Counted from the stretch's first letter, positions 8,445-16,998 are shown. The stretch is DNA of 64,000 bases from Pseudoprimorskyibacter insulae (GCF_900302505.1 NZ_OMOJ01000005.1:1-64000); one strand, 5' to 3'. The notes: generated by a model not told the origin, from the letters alone. Program-made: numbers and translations.

Positions 8445-9199
8445 TACGCGATCTCCGCCAGAATGTCGGCATAGCCGTTCTGTTCAACTTCGAGCGCCAG
8501 TTCCGGCCCGCCGGTTTTCACGATACGGCCCGCCGCCATGATGTGCACCACGTCGGGTTTGATGTGATCCAGCAGGCGCTGATAGTGGGTGATCACAAGG
8601 AAGGACCGGCCTTCGCTGCGCAGCGCGTTCACGCCTTCCGACACCAGCTTCATCGCATCGACGTCAAGACCCGAGTCCGTTTCATCAAGGATGCACATTT
8701 TCGGTTCCAGCATGGCCATTTGCAGGATCTCGTTGCGCTTCTTTTCGCCGCCCGAGAAGCCGACGTTCACCGGACGCTTCAGCATATCGGCGTCGATCTT
8801 CAGCGTCTTGGCCTTGGCGCGAACGACCTTCAGAAACTCTGCCGCGCTCATTTCTTCTTCGCCGCGGGCTTTGCGCTGTGCGTTCACAGCCGTCCGCAGG
8901 AAGGTCATGTTGCCCACGCCGGGAATTTCGACCGGGTATTGGAAGGCCAGAAACAGGCCAGCGGCCGCACGCTCTTCGGGGTCCAGATCCAGTAGATCTT
9001 CGCCATCGAGCGTCGCTTCGCCATCGGTGACCTCATAGCCATCGCGGCCCGACAGAACATAGGACAGGGTCGATTTGCCCGACCCGTTCGGACCCATGAT
9101 CGCATGCACTTTGCCCGCTTCGACCGTCAGATCAACGCCTTTGAGGATCTGCTTGTCCTCTTCTTCAAGTTTCACATGCAGGTTCTTGATTTCCAGCAT
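8444..9199 (-). CDS. sufC: SufC, ABC-type ATPase of the SufBCD complex
   Basis: The 251-residue soluble ABC ATPase drives conformational change of the SufBD scaffold. Walker A is GPNGSGKST (residues 36-44), the Q-loop follows at FLAFQYPVEIPG, the signature is VGFSGGEKKR, and Walker B is CILDETDSGLD followed by the switch histidine in VITHYQRLL. It has the family's length and no membrane segment, unlike transporter ATPases. It is directly followed by sufD. Upstream, a 39-base gap separates it from an FkbM methyltransferase that interrupts the usual sufB-sufC adjacency. Confidence 0.97.
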   Translation of the reverse strand: MLEIKNLHVKLEEEDKQILKGVDLTVEAGKVHAIMGPNGSGKSTLSYVLSGRDGYEVTDGEATLDGEDLLDLDPEERAAAGLFLAFQYPVEIPGVGNMTFLRTAVNAQRKARGEEEMSAAEFLKVVRAKAKTLKIDADMLKRPVNVGFSGGEKKRNEILQMAMLEPKMCILDETDSGLDVDAMKLVSEGVNALRSEGRSFLVITHYQRLLDHIKPDVVHIMAAGRIVKTGGPELALEVEQNGYADILAEIA

Positions 9200-9238
9200 T
9201 ATTTTCGTTCCTCTTTCGATTCCGGGCCTGCCGGTGAT

Positions 9239-10042
9239 TTATCCGTCCCGATTGTCCTGATGGATCACCGGGTCGCCTTCGCCCACGCGATCCACCGCGC
9301 CAATCAGGAAATTCTTGTTGCTCACATAGCGTTGCACGACTTCCATCGCGCGGTAGTTGACGCTGGCCATGAAGGCATCGAATGCGTCATAGTTTTCTTG
9401 GTCCACCTCGACCAGCATATGCGGCTGGCAGCGCTGCAAGGTGGCGCGAAGCCCCTCAAGCACGCCGATCTCCATGCCTTCTACGTCGATCTTGATGAAA
9501 TCCGGCGTCAAATCGGCCAAAGCCAGATCGCCAGTTGTCACCGGGATATCGCCAGTCCCCGCCAAGAGCCGCGCCGCGCCTAGGTTCGTTGCACGATCCT
9601 CAACCCCGAACCCATCGCCCGGCGCATCCGACAGGCCCCAGCCCAGATGATCAAACCGCACGGTTTGGTCCAGACCGTTCAGCACCATGTTGGCCATCAA
9701 CAGACGATAGGCCAAGGGGTTCGGCTCAAACGGAACGACGCAGGCGGCGTTCAGGAACTTGGCCGCATAAAGGCTATGGTTCCCGACATTTGCGCCGATG
9801 TCGATGAAGGTGCCACCCACGGGCACGTATTTGCGAAGCAGCTCCAACTCGGCCGCCTCATAGAAGCGGCCATTGCGGTGATTGCGCTGAATCGGGTCGC
9901 GCTGTTTGTCCGTCGCGAAAAAGACCCGCGCCCCATGGATCATCGCCGCCGTCACTTTGACATTGTCAAAGCTGACAGGCGCACCGGCTATCAAAGCCTC
10001 GCGCACGGCGGTCAGATCAAATTCAGGGGCGGGTCTGGCCAT
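9239..10042 (-). CDS. FkbM-family SAM-dependent methyltransferase (first of two in the suf operon)
   Basis: The 267-residue protein has a class I methyltransferase core. Motif I is TFIDIGANVGNHSLYAA, followed by the acidic loop VVPFEPNPLAYRLLMAN and the FkbM hallmark FIKIDVEGMEIGVLEGL. FkbM enzymes methylate hydroxyls of sugars or polyketides, so the natural substrate is probably a glycan or small metabolite. Nothing in the sequence identifies it. The gene lies three bases after the YbjQ-like gene and 39 bases before sufC, within the same strand run as sufB, which is an unusual place for such an enzyme. Confidence 0.85.
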   Translation of the reverse strand: MARPAPEFDLTAVREALIAGAPVSFDNVKVTAAMIHGARVFFATDKQRDPIQRNHRNGRFYEAAELELLRKYVPVGGTFIDIGANVGNHSLYAAKFLNAACVVPFEPNPLAYRLLMANMVLNGLDQTVRFDHLGWGLSDAPGDGFGVEDRATNLGAARLLAGTGDIPVTTGDLALADLTPDFIKIDVEGMEIGVLEGLRATLQRCQPHMLVEVDQENYDAFDAFMASVNYRAMEVVQRYVSNKNFLIGAVDRVGEGDPVIHQDNRDG

Positions 10043-10045
10043 TGG

Positions 10046-10360
10046 TTACGCCACCACCACAGCTGTGCCAGAGGCGCTGACCATCAGCATGCTTTCGCCC
10101 ACGACCTCATAATCGAGATCAACGCCGATCACCGCATTCGCCCCAACAGCGGCGGCACGTTGTTCCAATTCGCGCAGCGCCGTATCACGCGCGTCTTGCA
10201 GCTTGCTTTCGTAAGCCCCCGACCGGCCACCGACAATATCGGTGATCCCGGCAAAGAAATCGCGGACGATATTCGCGCCCATGATCGCCTCGCCCACCAC
10301 GATGCCGCGGTAATCGGTAACTGTCTTGCCTTCAATCTGTCCGGTCGTCGTCAGGATCAT
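10046..10360 (-). CDS. YbjQ-family (DUF74) protein
   Basis: This 104-residue protein belongs to the YbjQ/UPF0145 family. The start [26 protein letters not shown], the middle [19 protein letters not shown] and the end [27 protein letters not shown] match the whole length. Known structures form pentamers and the fold is sometimes called heavy-metal-binding, but no activity is established. I placed the start at 10360, where AAAGGAAA precedes the ATG, rather than at an upstream codon. It lies between a small membrane protein and an FkbM methyltransferase in the suf operon. Confidence 0.88.
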   Translation of the reverse strand: MILTTTGQIEGKTVTDYRGIVVGEAIMGANIVRDFFAGITDIVGGRSGAYESKLQDARDTALRELEQRAAAVGANAVIGVDLDYEVVGESMLMVSASGTAVVVA

Positions 10361-10391
10361 CGAATTTCCTTTCGCTTGGCTCCAAGGCATA

Positions 10392-10604
10392 TCAGGCCCC
10401 GGCGGTGAAAAATTTGATGGCCATCATGACCAGAAGCGCAACGCCGCCCGCCGCGCTGGATGTCAGCAGGACCGAGTCGCCCAGTAGCCCTTCGCGCTTG
10501 CCTGAGCGTTTGCGCAGTGACAGGCCGATCAGACAGCCCAGAAACACGCCAATGGCCGCCCCGGCCGAACTCTGCACCAATTGTGCGATCATACTTGCCC
10601 CCAT
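10392..10604 (-). CDS. Small two-helix membrane protein, function unknown
   Basis: This 70-residue protein has two hydrophobic helices ([18 protein letters not shown] and [16 protein letters not shown]) joined by a basic loop ([13 protein letters not shown]). It sits 31 bases upstream of the YbjQ gene and 19 bases after the second FkbM gene, on the same strand, so it is most likely part of the operon. Either methionine 1 or methionine 5 could be the start. The latter has a G-rich segment close upstream. No family recognised. Confidence 0.5.
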   Translation of the reverse strand: MGASMIAQLVQSSAGAAIGVFLGCLIGLSLRKRSGKREGLLGDSVLLTSSAAGGVALLVMMAIKFFTAGA

Positions 10605-10623
10605 AGGCCTTTGAATAAAAACG

Positions 10624-11511
10624 TCATTCTGCCGCCTCCTGCATGCGCTTCAGCCGCGCAGGCAAGCGGTCAACATAGCCCGCCGCCAGATCCGGTCCGC
10701 CGCGATGGGCCAATTCGTCCAGACAGAGCAAGCACAGATCATGGCTGCCCAACACCAGCGACGCAATCAACGCCAGATGCGCCAATTGGCCATCCGACCA
10801 CGCGGCGCGATCCTCAAGGCTGCGGATATAGACCGCGTCCCCGTCGATCAACTGGCTGCCAGCCGCCCGCACATTCAGACGGTCACGCTGAGAGTTGTTC
10901 AGAAATCGCGCCTTTTGCGACAGGAATTTGTGCAGCACAAAGCCCTGGCTGCGCAGTTCGGCGTCAAGCTCGCCCAAGCTCGGCTCGCCCTCATAAAGGC
11001 CGTAGAACCGCATCTCGACGATCACCGCCACCGCATTCGCCAGCTTGCCACGGGCGCCCGCGATCACATCGCGATCCGCGCCTTGCGTGTCCACCTGCAA
11101 CAGATCAAGAGGCGGCACCTCGGCCACCTCATCCAGCGCATGAAGCGTCATGGCGATCTTGGTTTCGGTCCCCAAATGCCGCAGAAAATGCCCCAGATAG
11201 CCCAAGGCAGCCCGGCTGAGCGGATAGACCGACGACATCTCAGACGCTTTATAAGCATGGAACATCGCAGGCCCCGGCAGGCCGATGGCCTTATCCGAAA
11301 CCGTCAACCAGTCCGGCCGCTGCGCGTTCAATGCCGCGCGGGCATCGTCATTGGGTTCAAACCCCCAGACCTGCGCCAAGCCAGCCTCAGCCAGCGGCAG
11401 GTACTTCGGCGCTTCAATCGGATTGGCCCCCACATCGGCAATCGCCATCGGGCGAAGCGGGCCAAGCCCCTCCGCCAGATATTGCGCGATATGCGAACCT
11501 TGGTCCGACAT
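10624..11511 (-). CDS. FkbM-family methyltransferase (second copy, divergent)
   Basis: This 295-residue protein shares the FkbM layout with the copy at 9239 but is clearly divergent. Motif I is MAIADVGANPIEAPKYLPL, the acidic loop is VWGFEPNDDARAALNAQ, and the family motif reads LDLLQVDTQGADRDVIAGA, with Gln-Gly replacing the Glu-Gly of the first copy. The C-terminal 80 residues are a helical extension (GQLAHLALIASLVLG and following) absent from the first copy. It starts 17 bases after sufB ends. The substrate is unknown. The TQGAD variant is common within FkbM proteins, so activity is plausible. Confidence 0.8.
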   Translation of the reverse strand: MSDQGSHIAQYLAEGLGPLRPMAIADVGANPIEAPKYLPLAEAGLAQVWGFEPNDDARAALNAQRPDWLTVSDKAIGLPGPAMFHAYKASEMSSVYPLSRAALGYLGHFLRHLGTETKIAMTLHALDEVAEVPPLDLLQVDTQGADRDVIAGARGKLANAVAVIVEMRFYGLYEGEPSLGELDAELRSQGFVLHKFLSQKARFLNNSQRDRLNVRAAGSQLIDGDAVYIRSLEDRAAWSDGQLAHLALIASLVLGSHDLCLLCLDELAHRGGPDLAAGYVDRLPARLKRMQEAAE

Positions 11512-11528
11512 GCCTCAGCCTTTCCGGA

Positions 11529-13052
11529 TCAGCCGACCGAGCCTTCGAGGGAAATCGCCACAAGCTGTTGCGCTTCCATCGCGAATTCCATCGGCAGTGC
11601 CTGAAGCACGTCCTTACAGAACCCGTTGACCACCAGCGCCACGGCCTCTTCTTCGTCCATGCCTCGCTGACGGCAATAGAACAGCTGATCGTCATCCACC
11701 TTGGATGTCGTCGCCTCATGCTCAACGCGGCTGCTGTTGTTCTTGACCTCGATATACGGAACGGTGTGCGCCCCGCATTTGTCACCGATCAGTAGGCTAT
11801 CGCATTGCGTGTAGTTGCGGCTGTTCTTGGCTTTCGGGTGCATCGAAACCAACCCGCGATAGGTGTTCTGCGCCACACCCGCGCTGATGCCTTTCGACAC
11901 GATGCGCGATTTGGTGTTCTTGCCCAGATGCACCATCTTGGTGCCCGTATCGGCCTGCTGGTGGTTGTTGGCGATGGCGATTGAATAGAACTCGCCCTGG
12001 CTTTCTTCACCGCGCAAGATGCACGACGGGTATTTCCACGTGACGGCCGATCCGGTTTCCACCTGCGTCCACATCACCTTGGACCGGTCGCCCCGGCAAT
12101 CGGCGCGCTTGGTCACAAAGTTATAGATCCCGCCCTTGCCGTTCTCATCGCCCGGATACCAGTTCTGAACGGTCGAGTATTTCACCTCGGCGTCTTCCTC
12201 GATGATGATCTCGACCACAGCGGCATGAAGCTGCGCGGTGTCGCGCTTGGGGGCGGTACAGCCCTCAAGGTAGCTCACATAGCTGCCCTTGTCGGCGATG
12301 ATCAGCGTGCGCTCAAACTGGCCTGTGTTTTCCGCGTTAATACGGAAATAGGTCGACAGCTCCATCGGGCAACGCACGCCCGGCGGCACATAAACGAAGG
12401 ACCCGTCCGAGAAGACGGCGCTGTTCAGCGTGGCATAGAAGTTGTCCGAGACCGGAACCACCGAGCCAAGGTATTTCTTCACCAGCTCGGGATGTTCGCG
12501 GATCGCCTCAGAGATCGAGCAGAAAATCACGCCCGCCTTCTTCAACTCCGCCTGAAAGGTCGTGCCGACAGAGACCGAGTCAAACACCGCATCCACAGCA
12601 ACCTTGCGGCCTTCAGCCGGCATGTTTTCCGCGCCTTCAACTCCTGCAAGGATCATCTGTTCCTTCAGCGGAATGCCCAGTTTTTCATAGGTGGCCAACA
12701 GCTTGGGATCGACCTCATCCAAGGATTTCGGCTTTTCCTGCATGCTTTTGGGACGCGCATAGTAATAGACGTCCTGAAAGTCGATCTCAGGATAGTTGAC
12801 CATCGCCCATTTCGGCTCTTCCTTCTGGGTCCAGCGCTCAAACGCGGCCAAACGCCATTCGGTCATCCATTCCGGTTCGTCGTTCTTTTCGCTGATCAAA
12901 CGCACGATATCGGGGTTCACGCCCTTGGGCGCGTATTCCATCTCAATATCGGTATTCCAGCCGTATTTATAGGCTCCGCCAACTTCACGCACCGCATCAA
13001 CGGTTTCCTGATCGACGCCTTCCTTGACGGTTTCGGTATCCAAAGCAGCCAT
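11529..13052 (-). CDS. sufB: SufB, Fe-S cluster scaffold subunit
   Basis: This is the main scaffold of SufBCD, on which the nascent [4Fe-4S] cluster is built. About 507 residues, it shows the N-terminal helical part with [18 protein letters not shown], the central beta-helix, and the C-terminal conserved block [18 protein letters not shown] followed by [17 protein letters not shown] and [16 protein letters not shown]. The ATG at 13052 follows GAGAGGG at good distance. An in-frame ATG six codons upstream, directly after the desulfurase stop, is an alternative. It is separated from sufC by four unrelated genes. Confidence 0.96.
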   Translation of the reverse strand: MAALDTETVKEGVDQETVDAVREVGGAYKYGWNTDIEMEYAPKGVNPDIVRLISEKNDEPEWMTEWRLAAFERWTQKEEPKWAMVNYPEIDFQDVYYYARPKSMQEKPKSLDEVDPKLLATYEKLGIPLKEQMILAGVEGAENMPAEGRKVAVDAVFDSVSVGTTFQAELKKAGVIFCSISEAIREHPELVKKYLGSVVPVSDNFYATLNSAVFSDGSFVYVPPGVRCPMELSTYFRINAENTGQFERTLIIADKGSYVSYLEGCTAPKRDTAQLHAAVVEIIIEEDAEVKYSTVQNWYPGDENGKGGIYNFVTKRADCRGDRSKVMWTQVETGSAVTWKYPSCILRGEESQGEFYSIAIANNHQQADTGTKMVHLGKNTKSRIVSKGISAGVAQNTYRGLVSMHPKAKNSRNYTQCDSLLIGDKCGAHTVPYIEVKNNSSRVEHEATTSKVDDDQLFYCRQRGMDEEEAVALVVNGFCKDVLQALPMEFAMEAQQLVAISLEGSVG

Positions 13053-13070
13053 CTGAGCCCTCTCTGCCAT

Positions 13071-14123
13071 TCACGCCGACCGGGCGCGATGCTTTTCGTA
13101 TTTGGTCAACCAGCTTTCGCAAAAGCGTCGGACATCATCTTCTGTTGTTTGCGGCCCAAGGCTGACCCGGATCGCACAAGCGGCAACATCGTCGCCATAG
13201 CCCATCGCCTTTAGCACGCGGCTGGCCTTGACCTTGCCGCTGGAACAGGCGCTGCCCGCGCTGATCGCAAAGCCTGCAAGGTCCATTTGCATGACCTGCG
13301 TTTCGCCCTTCCAGCCCGGCGTTGCAAGGCAAGAGGTGTTGGGCAGGCGCGGCGCGTCTTTCCCGACTAAAATAGTCTCTTTCGCGCTGGCCACAATAGT
13401 TGATTCTAGAATGTTTCTAAGTTTCTCGACCCCGGCCCACAGACCATGGTCCAAATCCCGCGCCGCAGCCTCGGCCGCCGCCCCAAATCCGGCGATTCCA
13501 ATCACGTTTTCCGTGCCCGAACGGCGCCCCATCTCCTGACCGCCGCCTTTGATCTGCGACGCAATGTCAGTGCCGCGCTTCATCACCAAGGCCCCGATTC
13601 CCTTGGGTCCACCCAGCTTATGCGCCGATATCAGAGCCATCTGGCAGCCCATCCAATTAAACGCCAAAGGCACCTTGCCAAAGGCCTGCGTGGCATCCAC
13701 CACCGCGAGGCCCTGCGGCAGATCCTGGATCACGCCTGTTTCGGAATTGGCAAATTGCAGCGCAGTGCGTTCCGGCTCAGCCACCGTCACCCGGCCTGCC
13801 CCGTCCACCGGCAAACCGCCATCGACCCACGACAGCACCGCGTCATGCTCGACCTCAGCGCCCAGCAATCCGCGCCCAGCACAAGCCAGCGCCGCGGCCT
13901 CGGTCGCGCCAGACACGAACACAACATCGGCACCATCCGCGCCAAAGGCCGCAGCCACCTGCGCCCGCGCCCGTTCAACCAAGGATTTGGCCGCACGCCC
14001 CTCGGCATGCACGCTGGATGGATTGCCGCAAAGGTCCATCGCTGCGATCATCGCGGCCCGCGCCTCATCCCGCAGCGGCGCAGTGGCGTTATAGTCCAAA
14101 TAGGTCCGGCTCACCGCGCCCAT
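13071..14123 (-). CDS. IscS/NifS-like cysteine desulfurase (group I)
   Basis: This 350-residue PLP enzyme is a second cysteine desulfurase in the operon. The PLP lysine is K169 in ISAHKLGGPKG, a conserved histidine is at 93 (VEHDAVL), and the catalytic cysteine C293 lies in ISAGSACSSGK, the group I/IscS-type loop, unlike the sufS product. It is shorter than E. coli IscS (about 404). The ATG at 14123 was chosen because homology begins there (RTYLDYNATAPL). The extra 38 upstream codons lie in a REP-like intergenic repeat. It is located between iscR and sufB, the standard place in Rhodobacteraceae. It probably supplies sulfur to the Suf scaffold or to tRNA thiolation. Confidence 0.9.
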   Translation of the reverse strand: MGAVSRTYLDYNATAPLRDEARAAMIAAMDLCGNPSSVHAEGRAAKSLVERARAQVAAAFGADGADVVFVSGATEAAALACAGRGLLGAEVEHDAVLSWVDGGLPVDGAGRVTVAEPERTALQFANSETGVIQDLPQGLAVVDATQAFGKVPLAFNWMGCQMALISAHKLGGPKGIGALVMKRGTDIASQIKGGGQEMGRRSGTENVIGIAGFGAAAEAAARDLDHGLWAGVEKLRNILESTIVASAKETILVGKDAPRLPNTSCLATPGWKGETQVMQMDLAGFAISAGSACSSGKVKASRVLKAMGYGDDVAACAIRVSLGPQTTEDDVRRFCESWLTKYEKHRARSA

Positions 14124-14137
14124 CCCATTTTCTGACC

Positions 14138-14186
14138 ACAAATATCCCGGGGAGTCCGCGCCCTTGCGCGGACGGGGCAGCGCCCC
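14138..14186. repeat. REP-like GC-rich intergenic repeat, copy 1
   Basis: The element reads ACAAATATCCCGGGGA followed by two hairpins: GTCCGCGC/GCGCGGAC (14154-14161 with 14166-14173) and GGGGC-AGC-GCCCC (14174-14186). A second copy of the same plan occurs at 50994-51043. It sits between iscR and the desulfurase gene and may also modulate read-through. Confidence 0.55.
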
Positions 14187-14211
14187 AAATCCACATCTGC
14201 CAAACGCACCG

Positions 14212-14676
14212 TCATCCTTCGTCGTCCACCACATCAAACAGCGACGGCACCGCCGGGCACGGGGCCAGCGTATTGCTCACCAAATCGGATAGGCGTGTCT
14301 GATGCAGGAACACATAGACATGCGCCGAAAGCCCTTGCCACAAACGGTTGGTCAGCGATTGCGCCCGGCTGCCCGACAAAGCGCCCGACGCACCCGCACC
14401 CTTGTGCATGGCATCTACGGTTTCATCCACCGCCGCCAGAACCTCAACCACCCGTATTTCGCTTGCCGGCCGAGCAAGGCGATAGCCCCCGCCCGGTCCC
14501 CGCACCGAAGCCACCAGATCCGCCCGTCGCAACTTGACGAACAACTGTTCCAGATACGGCAAGGAAATATCCTGACGCCGCGAGATATCGCCAAGCGTCA
14601 CCAGACTGCCCTCGGGTTGCAGGGCAATATCGGTCAGCGCGACCATGGCGTAACGCCCTTTGGTACTCAACTTCAC
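14212..14676 (-). CDS. iscR: IscR, Rrf2-family regulator of Fe-S assembly (single-cysteine Rhodobacteraceae type)
   Basis: This is an Rrf2 winged-helix repressor, 154 residues. VKLSTKGRYAMVALTDIAL and the recognition region SLPYLEQLFVKLRRADLVASVRG match the family, followed by the wing GPGGGYRLARP. The three-cysteine cluster motif found near residues 92-104 of the E. coli protein is absent. The only cysteine is C140 near the C-terminus. This agrees with published work on Rhodobacter sphaeroides IscR, which has a single Cys yet binds an Fe-S cluster. The GTG at 14676 is the family start. It is the first gene of the operon and probably represses it according to Fe-S status. Confidence 0.9.
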   Translation of the reverse strand: MKLSTKGRYAMVALTDIALQPEGSLVTLGDISRRQDISLPYLEQLFVKLRRADLVASVRGPGGGYRLARPASEIRVVEVLAAVDETVDAMHKGAGASGALSGSRAQSLTNRLWQGLSAHVYVFLHQTRLSDLVSNTLAPCPAVPSLFDVVDDEG

Positions 14677-14766
14677 CTGCTGCACTCCCCTCAAGTGGCA
14701 CCGATAGATTGACCTCGGCCTTGACAACGCATATCTGCAATCGAACCCGTCCGTCAAAATGGACAG

Positions 14767-14803
14767 TTAGAATAGTTCTAAGGTGCTTGAGAAAATTCGT
14801 CAA
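14767..14803 (-). promoter_or_regulatory. Promoter of the isc-suf operon with palindromic iron-type operator
   Basis: Reading the minus strand, TTGACG (14803-14798) is followed after 17 bases by TAGAAC (14780-14775). The -10 lies inside the perfect palindrome TTAGAA-N3-TTCTAA (14767-14781). This palindrome resembles the iron control element bound by Irr in alphaproteobacteria, so binding would block the promoter. IscR is an alternative binder. Assignment to a particular regulator is inference. Confidence 0.6.
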
Positions 14804-14841
14804 GAATTGAGGCGCCCCAGACAAGGAGCTTGTTGCGACCA

Positions 14842-15495
14842 ATGCCCGAGGTCATTTTCCCTGGCCCAGAAGGCCGCCTAGAAGGCCGTTACCACCCGCA
14901 GAAAGACCGTGACGCTCCGATCGCGATTGTTCTTCATCCCCACCCGCAGTTCGGCGGGACGATGAACAACAAGGTGGTCTATAACCTGCACTATGCCTTT
15001 TACAACATGGGCTTCACCGTGTTGCGCTTTAACTTCCGCGGCGTTGGCCGCAGTCAGGGCGAATACGACCAAGGCGTGGGCGAATTGTCGGATGCGGCAT
15101 CGGCGCTGGATTACCTGCAATCGATGAACAACAACTCCAAACATTGCTGGGTGGCTGGCTTTTCGTTTGGGGCATGGATCGGCATGCAGCTATTGATGCG
15201 TCGCCCGGAAATCACCGGCTTTGTCTCGGTCGCGCCGCCGGCCAACATGTACGATTTCTCGTTCCTGGCACCCTGCCCGTCCTCGGGTCTGATCATCAAC
15301 GGCACCGCCGATCGCGTGGCCCCGCCTGCGGACACCACCACATTGGTGAACAAGCTGCACGATCAAAAGGGCATCACGATCACCCACACCCAGATCGAAG
15401 GGGCCGGACACTTCTTCGAAGAACCGCATATGGGCACGATGGTGGACGACGTCACGACCTATGTGAAACGCCGCCTGACCGAAAATTCGCGGTAA
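14842..15495 (+). CDS. Alpha/beta hydrolase (COG2945-like)
   Basis: This 217-residue cytoplasmic alpha/beta hydrolase has the nucleophile elbow GFSFGAW (Ser108), the oxyanion region LHPHPQFGGTMNN, the acid in NGTADRVAPP and the histidine in GAGHFFEEP. Such proteins act as esterases or thioesterases on unidentified substrates. The ATG at 14842 is where homology begins. The visible AAGGAG (14823-14828) lies 13 bases upstream, so initiation a few codons earlier at TTG 14833 is possible. It is divergent from iscR and leads a short plus-strand operon. Its promoter region contains the same palindrome as the suf operon, so iron control may extend to it. Confidence 0.8.
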   Translation: MPEVIFPGPEGRLEGRYHPQKDRDAPIAIVLHPHPQFGGTMNNKVVYNLHYAFYNMGFTVLRFNFRGVGRSQGEYDQGVGELSDAASALDYLQSMNNNSKHCWVAGFSFGAWIGMQLLMRRPEITGFVSVAPPANMYDFSFLAPCPSSGLIINGTADRVAPPADTTTLVNKLHDQKGITITHTQIEGAGHFFEEPHMGTMVDDVTTYVKRRLTENSR

Positions 15496-15498
15496 ACC

Positions 15499-15753
15499 AT
15501 GGGTGTTCTGGAGGATCTGGCCGACGGTCTGGCCGCCGACACCATGAAGGCGATGGCCAAACTTGGCGATGAACGTCTTTACGAAGAGGTGGCCAAAGCG
15601 CTTGGCGCCTCTTCGACCACGCTGGAAGAGGCATTTCTGACCTCGATGCGTTTCCGCTTGGCCGAACGGCGCGGGCGCAAGTTCTTGGAAAACAAGGTGC
15701 GCGAAGCGTTGAAGGCGCAAAAGGCCGAAAAGGCCGCGGATGATGGCAACTGA
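15499..15753 (+). CDS. Small helical protein, function unknown
   Basis: This 84-residue, Ala/Glu/Lys-rich protein is predicted to be almost fully alpha-helical (LGDERLYEEVAKALGASS, LEEAFLTSMRFRLAERRG, VREALKAQKAEKA). It starts three bases after the hydrolase stop and its last codons overlap the start of the HD-domain gene by 14 bases, so the three genes form a tightly coupled operon. I associate short proteins of this kind with the same position in related genomes but know no function. No membrane or enzyme motif is present. Confidence 0.65.
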   Translation: MGVLEDLADGLAADTMKAMAKLGDERLYEEVAKALGASSTTLEEAFLTSMRFRLAERRGRKFLENKVREALKAQKAEKAADDGN

Positions 15754-16915
15754 CCGTCTGACGGCGCAAATGCGCTTCCTGCTGGAGGCGGACAAGCTGA
15801 AATCGGTGGACCGCGCGAACGTGCTGATGGATCTCAGCCGCGCGGAAAACTCGGCAGAACATTCCTGGCATCTGGCGCTTTATGCGATGGTCATGGCCCC
15901 CTATGCCGCGTCCGATGTGCGGCTGGACCGGGTCATGCTGATGCTGCTGATCCACGATCTGGTTGAGATTGACGCAGGCGACATGCCGATTGATCAACCC
16001 CATGACGTAGCCGCCCACCGCGCCGCAGAAGAGGCCGCGGGCAAACGCCTGTTCGGCTTGCTGCCAGACAACCAGGCCACCGCCCTGTCCGATCTGTGGC
16101 ATGAGTTTGAATTCGCCCAAACGCAAGACGCGATATTTGCCAAAAGAATTGACCACTTACAGCCCATTCTTCAGGTTCTTTTCGCGCGCGATCCACTGCC
16201 CGATCACATGCAGGTCGTCTATGACAACCTGACCACGGGCCGCGCCGCGCGGTTCCGGGATGAATGGCCAGACATGCACGCTTGGGCCTTGTCGCATTTT
16301 GATGGTCCCAAGGCCGCGCTTGACCCCACTCTATCCGCCCGCCTGCGCTTTCTCGCCGAGGCGGATCGCCTGAAATCGGTCACCCGCGCGACCCTGCTGG
16401 CCGATGCCAGCCGCCGCGAAAACTCGGCTGAACATAGCTGGCACATCGCCCTGTTTGCCCGCGTCCTTGCCGAACATGCGCCGCAGCCGGTGGATGCCAA
16501 TCGCGTGGCGCAAATGCTGGTGCTGCATGATCTGGTGGAAATCGACGCGGGCGACACGCCAGTCTTTGGTCAGGTCGACGCCGCCGCCCAAGCCGCCGAG
16601 GAAGACGCCGCCGCGCAGCGCCTGTTTGCCCTGCTGCCAGCCGATCAATGCGACGCATTTCTGACCCTGTGGCGAGAATTTGAAGCCAACGAAACCGCCG
16701 ACGCCACCTTTGGAAAATCGCTCGACCGGTTCTGCCCGCCCAATCAAAACCTTGCGGCGGGCGGCGGCAGCTGGGTGGAATACAATGTCAGTTACGCCAC
16801 CTTCCGCGACCGTGTTGGCCGCAAGATCGAACACGGTGCTCCGGCGCTGTGGCAATGGCTGGAGCCGCGCGTAACTGTGTTTTTCCAGCAAAAACTGGGC
16901 CGTAGCACCGATTGA
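15740..16915 (+). CDS. Tandem HD-domain protein (two YfbR-like HD modules)
   Basis: This 391-residue protein contains two copies of the same HD_3-type domain. The first copy has RAENSAEHSWHLALYA and LLIHDLVEIDAGDMP. The second, beginning near residue 195, has RRENSAEHSWHIALFA and LVLHDLVEIDAGDTP. In single-domain relatives (YfbR and related) these histidines and aspartates bind a divalent metal and hydrolyse deoxynucleoside 5'-monophosphates. Both copies keep all metal ligands, so both may be active. The ATG at 15740 has GAAAAGG six bases upstream and overlaps the previous gene. The duplication is internal rather than a frameshift product. Substrate is inferred from family only. Confidence 0.85.
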   Translation: MMATDRLTAQMRFLLEADKLKSVDRANVLMDLSRAENSAEHSWHLALYAMVMAPYAASDVRLDRVMLMLLIHDLVEIDAGDMPIDQPHDVAAHRAAEEAAGKRLFGLLPDNQATALSDLWHEFEFAQTQDAIFAKRIDHLQPILQVLFARDPLPDHMQVVYDNLTTGRAARFRDEWPDMHAWALSHFDGPKAALDPTLSARLRFLAEADRLKSVTRATLLADASRRENSAEHSWHIALFARVLAEHAPQPVDANRVAQMLVLHDLVEIDAGDTPVFGQVDAAAQAAEEDAAAQRLFALLPADQCDAFLTLWREFEANETADATFGKSLDRFCPPNQNLAAGGGSWVEYNVSYATFRDRVGRKIEHGAPALWQWLEPRVTVFFQQKLGRSTD

Positions 16916-16937
16916 CCGCCTAGACTTTCCGAACAAA

Positions 16938-16967
16938 AAGGCGCCGCGATTCGGCTATCGCAGCGCC
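16938..16967 (-). terminator. Terminator of the dctB-dctD transcription unit
   Basis: The stem pairs 16940-16949 (GGCGCCGCGA) with 16958-16967 (TCGCAGCGCC), nine of ten bases, loop of 8 nt. On the minus strand it is followed by TTTTTGTTC, giving a standard intrinsic terminator downstream of the response-regulator gene and opposite the HD-protein gene. Confidence 0.75.
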
Positions 16968-16998
16968 CAGATTATACTTTTGCAACATTCAGGCAAAT

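Noticed and set aside
13395-13425. TTCTAGAATGTTTCTAAG inside the group I desulfurase gene as an additional iron operator
   Set aside because: It is within coding sequence, the dyad is imperfect and it is far from any promoter.
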